DNA of 12,464 bases from Sphingobium sp. (GTDB lineage: Bacteria > Pseudomonadota > Alphaproteobacteria > Sphingomonadales > Sphingomonadaceae): the NCBI GenBank assembly GCA_030148625.1, contig JASBTC010000450.1, forward strand, positions 1-12,464, read 5' to 3'. A program made the position numbers and the translations under genes. The notes under the pieces are model-generated. The model did not search any database and was not told the origin of the DNA. It worked only from the letters and a program-made list of their open reading frames with translations. Positions 7,987 through 12,464 of the stretch are shown here, in pieces; position 1 is the first letter of the stretch; every line of letters begins with the position of its first letter.

Positions 7987-8106
7987 GAGCGCACTCCTGT
8001 TCCAATTTCGGCCGACCCGGGATACGGGCGGTGGTCGAACCTATCCCGCCGTCCAGAACCGCGCAACGGGGCGTCGGTTCCGGCGCGGGTAAAGGAAATC
8101 CGCGAG

Positions 8107-8135
8107 TTGACCGCATATAAAGAAATCTTTATATG
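8107..8135 (+). promoter_or_regulatory. Promoter of the methionine operon, probably leaderless
   Basis: TTGACC (8107-8112) and TATATG (8130-8135) are separated by exactly 17 bp, a good sigma-70-type pair. A transcription start about 7 nt after the -10 box falls at 8142-8143, on or beside the A of the ATG at 8143. No Shine-Dalgarno sequence is present upstream of this ATG, which supports a leaderless mRNA. Confidence 0.7.
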
Positions 8136-8136
8136 C
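8113..8136 (+). promoter_or_regulatory. 24-bp palindromic operator, likely target of the ArsR-type regulator
   Basis: The 11-bp arms GCATATAAAGA (8113-8123) and TCTTTATATGC (8126-8136) are perfect complements around a central AA. The element fills the whole spacer and -10 box of the promoter, so a bound dimer would block RNA polymerase. Its AT-rich dyad fits ArsR-family operators. Comparative studies describe ArsR-type regulators of methionine/SAM-cycle genes in proteobacteria (SahR and similar) with AT-rich palindromes; I recall this but cannot verify the match. Autoregulation by the gene starting at 8143 is inference. Confidence 0.8.
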
Positions 8137-8142
8137 TGTTTC

Positions 8143-9105
8143 ATGTCCATTGAACTCGAAGTCTTCCGTGCGCTTGCCGATCCGACCCGGCTCCGGATCT
8201 TCGCATTGCTGCGCGCGATGGAATTGTCGGTGGGCGAACTGGCGCAGGTGCTGGGGCAGAGCCAGCCGCGTGTCTCGCGCCACGTCAAGATCCTGTCCGA
8301 TGCGGGCCTGACCGAGCGTCGGCGCGAAGGAAGCTGGGTGTTTCTGGGGCTCGGCGATCGGCGCATCGTCGATCCTTTGCTGGTGACGCTCGACGCCTGG
8401 CAGCGCGGGCAGCAGGTCGATCACTGGCAGGCCGCGGACGCTGCGCGACTGGCTGCGGTGCGTGCCGATCGTGCCGACGCGGCCGGCCGTTATTTCGACG
8501 CCCATGCCGAACAATGGGATGCGATCCGCAGCCTGCACGTCGCCGAAAGCGAGGTCGAGGCCGCGATGACCGCGCTGCTGGGCGCCGAGCCGATCGGGCG
8601 ACTGGTTGATATCGGCACTGGCACGGGACGGATGATCGCGCTGTTCGGCCATGGCGCGGACAATGCGCTGGGCATCGATCGCAGTCCGCAGATGCTGCGG
8701 CTCGCACGGGCTCGGCTCGCGGATGCGGGGCTCGACGCGGTCGATCTGCGCCAGGCGGACATGTACGCGTTGCCGCTGGGCGACGGATCCGCGGATACGG
8801 TGATCCTGCATCAGCTGCTTCATTTCGCGCAGATGCCGGAACTGGCGATCGCGGAGGCCGCGCGCCTGCTCGCGCCCGAGGGGCGGTTGCTGATCGCGGA
8901 TTTCGCGCCGCACGACCGCGAGGAATTGCGCGCGGAGCAGGCGCATGCGCGCCTCGGCTTCGCGGACGATCAGATCAGACATTGGTATGAGGAGGCGGGG
9001 CTGGACACCGTGGCGATCGAGGAATTGAAGGGCGGTGCGCTCACCGTGAAGCTCTGGCTCGGCCGGCGCGTGCCGGCTGCGGCCAGCCAGAGGAGAGCGG
9101 CATGA
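8143..9105 (+). CDS. ArsR-family HTH regulator fused to a SAM-dependent methyltransferase domain
   Basis: A 320-residue two-domain protein. Residues 1-85 are an ArsR-type winged helix: VFRALADPTRLRIFALL (7-23), the recognition helix region QSQPRVSRHVKILSDAGL (39-56) and the wing RREGSWVFLGL (60-70). Residues about 115-310 are a class I methyltransferase fold: motif I VDIGTGTGR (155-163), acidic strand LGIDRSPQML (176-185), QADMYALPL (204-212) and ILHQLLHFAQ (221-230). No metal-binding cysteines are seen. As the first gene before metF and metH, it probably senses SAM or SAH through the methyltransferase fold and represses the operon at the palindrome next to its start. Whether it still methylates anything is unknown. 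The ATG at 8143 starts the conserved domain; the frame stays open upstream to about 7678 but that part is non-coding. Its stop overlaps metF by ATGA. Confidence 0.9.
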   Translation: MSIELEVFRALADPTRLRIFALLRAMELSVGELAQVLGQSQPRVSRHVKILSDAGLTERRREGSWVFLGLGDRRIVDPLLVTLDAWQRGQQVDHWQAADAARLAAVRADRADAAGRYFDAHAEQWDAIRSLHVAESEVEAAMTALLGAEPIGRLVDIGTGTGRMIALFGHGADNALGIDRSPQMLRLARARLADAGLDAVDLRQADMYALPLGDGSADTVILHQLLHFAQMPELAIAEAARLLAPEGRLLIADFAPHDREELRAEQAHARLGFADDQIRHWYEEAGLDTVAIEELKGGALTVKLWLGRRVPAAASQRRAA

Positions 9106-10043
9106 CATTGAGCATCAATCAGCTCGAGGAAGCGCGCCGTGCGCTCGATGCGCCTTTGTTCGCCGATCTGGCGGGCGATGCCCAGGTATCGTTCGAATTC
9201 TTCCCGCCCAAGACCGAGAAGATGGAGGAGACGCTGTGGAGCGCCGTCCAGACGCTCGAACCGCTGGGCCCCCGTTTCGTTTCGGTCACCTATGGCGCGG
9301 GCGGTTCGACCCGCGAGCGCACCCATGCCACCGTGGCGCGTATCCAGCGCGAGACCGCGATCCCGGCCGCTGCGCATCTGACCTGCGTCGAGGCGAGCCG
9401 TGACGAGATTCGCGAGGTCGCCGAATCCTATTGGGTGGCGGGTGTCCGTCATATCGTCGCGCTGCGCGGCGATCCGCCGGTCGCGGGCACGCGCTTCGCG
9501 CCGCATCCCGACGGCTATGCCAGCGCCGCCGAGCTGGTGGCCGGACTGAAGGAGATCGCGCCTTTCGAGATCTCGGTCGCGGCCTATCCCGAAATGCATC
9601 CCGAGGCGGCGAGCGGGCAGGCGGATCTCGACAATCTGAAGCGCAAGCTGGATGCGGGCGCCAATCGTGCGATCACCCAATTCTTCTTTTCGCCCGATGC
9701 TTTTTTCCGCTTCCGCGACCGTGCGGTCGAAGCGGGGATCGACGCGGAGATCGTGCCCGGCATCCTGCCCGTTTCCAACGTCGCGCAGACCCGCAAGTTC
9801 GCGGCGATGTGCGGCGCCGCCATCCCGCCCTGGATGGACCGGCTGTTCGAGGGGCTGGACGATCACCCGGCTGCCCGCCAACTCGTCGCGGCGACCGTCT
9901 CGGCGGAATTGTGCCGCAGACTCTATGCGGGCGGTGTCCGGCATTTCCATTTCTACACGCTCAACCGCGCCGAGCTGAGCTACGCGATCTGCCACCTGCT
10001 CGGATTGCGGCCCAAGACCAACGCACGCGTGGAGGCGGCATGA
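9102..10043 (+). CDS. metF: 5,10-methylenetetrahydrofolate reductase
   Basis: Cytoplasmic flavoenzyme that reduces methylene-THF to 5-methyl-THF, the methyl donor for methionine synthase. The 313 residues form a single TIM barrel, the usual bacterial size. Visible: SFEFFPPKT (30-38) with catalytic E32, VTYGAGGSTRE (62-72), HLTCV (92-96), the flavin contact LRGDPP (121-126) with D124, AYPEMHP (161-167), ITQFFF (191-196) with folate-binding Q193, PGILPV (219-224) and the closing HFYTLNR (283-289). AGGAGAG (9091-9097) precedes the ATG, which overlaps the regulator's stop in ATGA. The stop overlaps the next gene in the same way, so the three genes are translationally coupled. Confidence 0.97.
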   Translation: MTLSINQLEEARRALDAPLFADLAGDAQVSFEFFPPKTEKMEETLWSAVQTLEPLGPRFVSVTYGAGGSTRERTHATVARIQRETAIPAAAHLTCVEASRDEIREVAESYWVAGVRHIVALRGDPPVAGTRFAPHPDGYASAAELVAGLKEIAPFEISVAAYPEMHPEAASGQADLDNLKRKLDAGANRAITQFFFSPDAFFRFRDRAVEAGIDAEIVPGILPVSNVAQTRKFAAMCGAAIPPWMDRLFEGLDDHPAARQLVAATVSAELCRRLYAGGVRHFHFYTLNRAELSYAICHLLGLRPKTNARVEAA

Positions 10044-11089
10044 TGATGGTACGCGAAAGGCTTCTCGCAGAGGCGGGAAAGCGCATCCTGCTCACCGACG
10101 GCGCATTCGGCACCGAGATCCAGAACTGGAAGCTCGTCGAGGCCGATTATGCCGGCACGCTGGGGCTCAGCCACGACCAGAAGGGCAATACCGACATCCT
10201 CGCGCTGACCAAGCCCGAGGTGCCGGAGACGATCACGCGCGAATATCTGGAGGCGGGATCGGACATGGTCTCGACCAACACCTTTTCCGCCAATGTGATC
10301 AGCCAGGCCGATTACGGTGCCGAGCATCTGGTGAAGGAGATCAATGTCGCCTCCGCACAGATCGCGCGGCGGCTGGCCGACGAATATGCGGCGAAGGACG
10401 GCCGTCCGCGCTTCGTGGCGGGGGCGTTGGGGCCGACGAACAAGACGCTGTCGCTGTCGCCCGACGTCAACGATCCCGGCTATCGCGAGATCGACTTCGA
10501 TTATCTCAAGGCCGTCTACCGCGAACAGATCGACGCGCTGGTCGAGGGCGGTGTGGATTTCATCCTGATCGAGACGGTGTTCGATACGCTCAATGCCAAG
10601 GCCGGGATCATGGCGGCGATCGAGGCGGGCGAAGCGCTTGGACGCGACCTGCCGATCATGCTTTCGATGACGCTGACCGATCTTTCGGGGCGCAATCTGT
10701 CGGGCCACACGGTCGAAGCGTTCTGGCATGCGGTGCGCCATGCCCGGCCGGTGACGATCGGGCTCAATTGTTCGTTCGGCGCCGAGCAGCTGCGGCCGCA
10801 TGTGCGGAGCCTGAGCGGGATCGCCGACACGCTGATCATGGTCTATCCCAATGCGGGCCTGCCCAACGAGCTGGGCGCCTATGACGAGCTGCCCGAGCAG
10901 ACCGCCGCGCTTGTGCGCGAATGGGCCGAGGCCGGGCAGATCAACATATTGGGCGGTTGCTGCGGATCGACGCCGGCGCATATCGCGGCGATCGCGAGGG
11001 CGGTCGAGGGGCTGCCGGCACGCAAGGTCGTGACGCCGGAGGTCCGGACGCGACTGGCTGGGCTGGAGCCGATGATCATGGCGGCCTGA
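10040..11089 (+). CDS. Methionine synthase, homocysteine-binding subunit (split MetH, N-terminal part)
   Basis: A 349-residue zinc-dependent homocysteine S-methyltransferase barrel, equal to the first domain of full-length cobalamin-dependent MetH. Seen: [12 protein letters not shown] (17-28), STNTF (78-82), [16 protein letters not shown] (128-143), [12 protein letters not shown] (177-188), and the three zinc ligands in [11 protein letters not shown] (C244) and [11 protein letters not shown] (C307, C308). It ends right after RLAGLEPM, the usual linker boundary before the pterin domain, so it must work with the next gene's product. GGAGG (10031-10035) lies inside metF. Three consecutive in-frame ATGs at 10040, 10043 and 10046 are all possible starts; the first makes the ATGA overlap, while the second or third gives better spacing. 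Alternatives such as betaine- or S-methylmethionine-dependent enzymes are unlikely given the neighbour. Confidence 0.95.
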   Translation: MMMVRERLLAEAGKRILLTDGAFGTEIQNWKLVEADYAGTLGLSHDQKGNTDILALTKPEVPETITREYLEAGSDMVSTNTFSANVISQADYGAEHLVKEINVASAQIARRLADEYAAKDGRPRFVAGALGPTNKTLSLSPDVNDPGYREIDFDYLKAVYREQIDALVEGGVDFILIETVFDTLNAKAGIMAAIEAGEALGRDLPIMLSMTLTDLSGRNLSGHTVEAFWHAVRHARPVTIGLNCSFGAEQLRPHVRSLSGIADTLIMVYPNAGLPNELGAYDELPEQTAALVREWAEAGQINILGGCCGSTPAHIAAIARAVEGLPARKVVTPEVRTRLAGLEPMIMAA

Positions 11090-11115
11090 CCCGCCGCTGG
11101 ACAATATCATCCTTT

Positions 11116-11128
11116 GCCGGTCTCCGGC
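11116..11128 (+). other. Small hairpin in the gap between the two methionine synthase genes
   Basis: GCCGG (11116-11120), loop TCT and CCGGC (11124-11128) form a short stem in the 73-bp gap between the split metH genes. No T-run follows. It may tune relative expression of the two subunits or be chance. Confidence 0.3.
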
Positions 11129-11162
11129 GATTTCCCGATCAAGCAGAAAGTCAGCCCCCTTC

Positions 11163-12464
<1,302 letters not shown>

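Noticed and set aside
7678..8142. N-terminal extension of the ArsR-methyltransferase frame by 155 codons
   Set aside because: The extra stretch overlaps the opposite-strand lipoprotein gene and the promoter and operator. The conserved domain begins at 8143.
7987..8142. SAM or SAH riboswitch ahead of the methionine operon
   Set aside because: The predicted transcript begins at the start codon, so no leader exists; no aptamer-like conserved structure was recognised in the gap.
9431..10039. Upstream extension of the homocysteine-binding subunit frame into metF
   Set aside because: Translation is Arg/Gly-rich and unlike any domain, and it lies wholly within metF in another frame. ATG at 10040 has a ribosome binding site and an ATGA overlap.
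11090..11162. Frameshift breaking a single metH gene
   Set aside because: The break falls exactly at the domain boundary, the second gene has its own GTG and leader, and the same split arrangement is known in alphaproteobacteria. Kept only as a check in the findings.

Overview
The window looks like chromosomal housekeeping DNA from a GC-rich alphaproteobacterium, most likely a sphingomonad (Sphingomonas or a close relative). This rests on protein similarity from memory, the strong G/C third-position bias, a CIRCE-controlled groESL operon and a methionine synthase split into two genes. No tRNA, rRNA, CRISPR array, phage gene or transposase gene is visible.

Layout. Positions 1-981 hold the 3' two thirds of dihydrolipoyl dehydrogenase (lpdA). 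A lipoprotein of unknown function (1052-1693) follows; its ribosome binding site can fold into a hairpin. An 88-bp palindromic repeat separates it from a TRIC/UPF0126-type membrane protein (about 1840-2460), which seems to lack any ATG, GTG or TTG at its natural start. Convergent to that gene is a minus-strand pair, sppA (signal peptide peptidase) then a PAT-like GNAT acetyltransferase, overlapping by 4 nt. The 289-bp gap between sppA and the divergent groES carries a perfect 14-bp palindrome, a promoter with sigma-70 and RpoH-like elements, and a CIRCE operator. groES and groEL are separated by 112 bp containing a second palindromic repeat. A strong bidirectional terminator follows groEL. Next come two small minus-strand lipoprotein genes overlapping by 4 nt.

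From 8143 to the right edge is a methionine operon: an ArsR-type HTH fused to a SAM-dependent methyltransferase domain, then metF, then the homocysteine-binding part of methionine synthase, then the folate/cobalamin part, which is cut by the window end. The first three genes are chained by ATGA overlaps. MetF makes 5-methyl-THF, and the two-subunit MetH uses it to methylate homocysteine. The HTH-methyltransferase protein is well placed to sense SAM or SAH and control the operon. Its promoter contains an almost perfect 24-bp palindrome, and the predicted transcript starts at or next to the start codon, so the mRNA is probably leaderless.

The window holds no clearly new system. The points most worth checking are the leaderless, operator-buried met promoter, the ATC start of the TRIC gene, the duplicated four-cysteine lipoprotein with a hidden ribosome binding site, and the palindromic repeat inside groESL.
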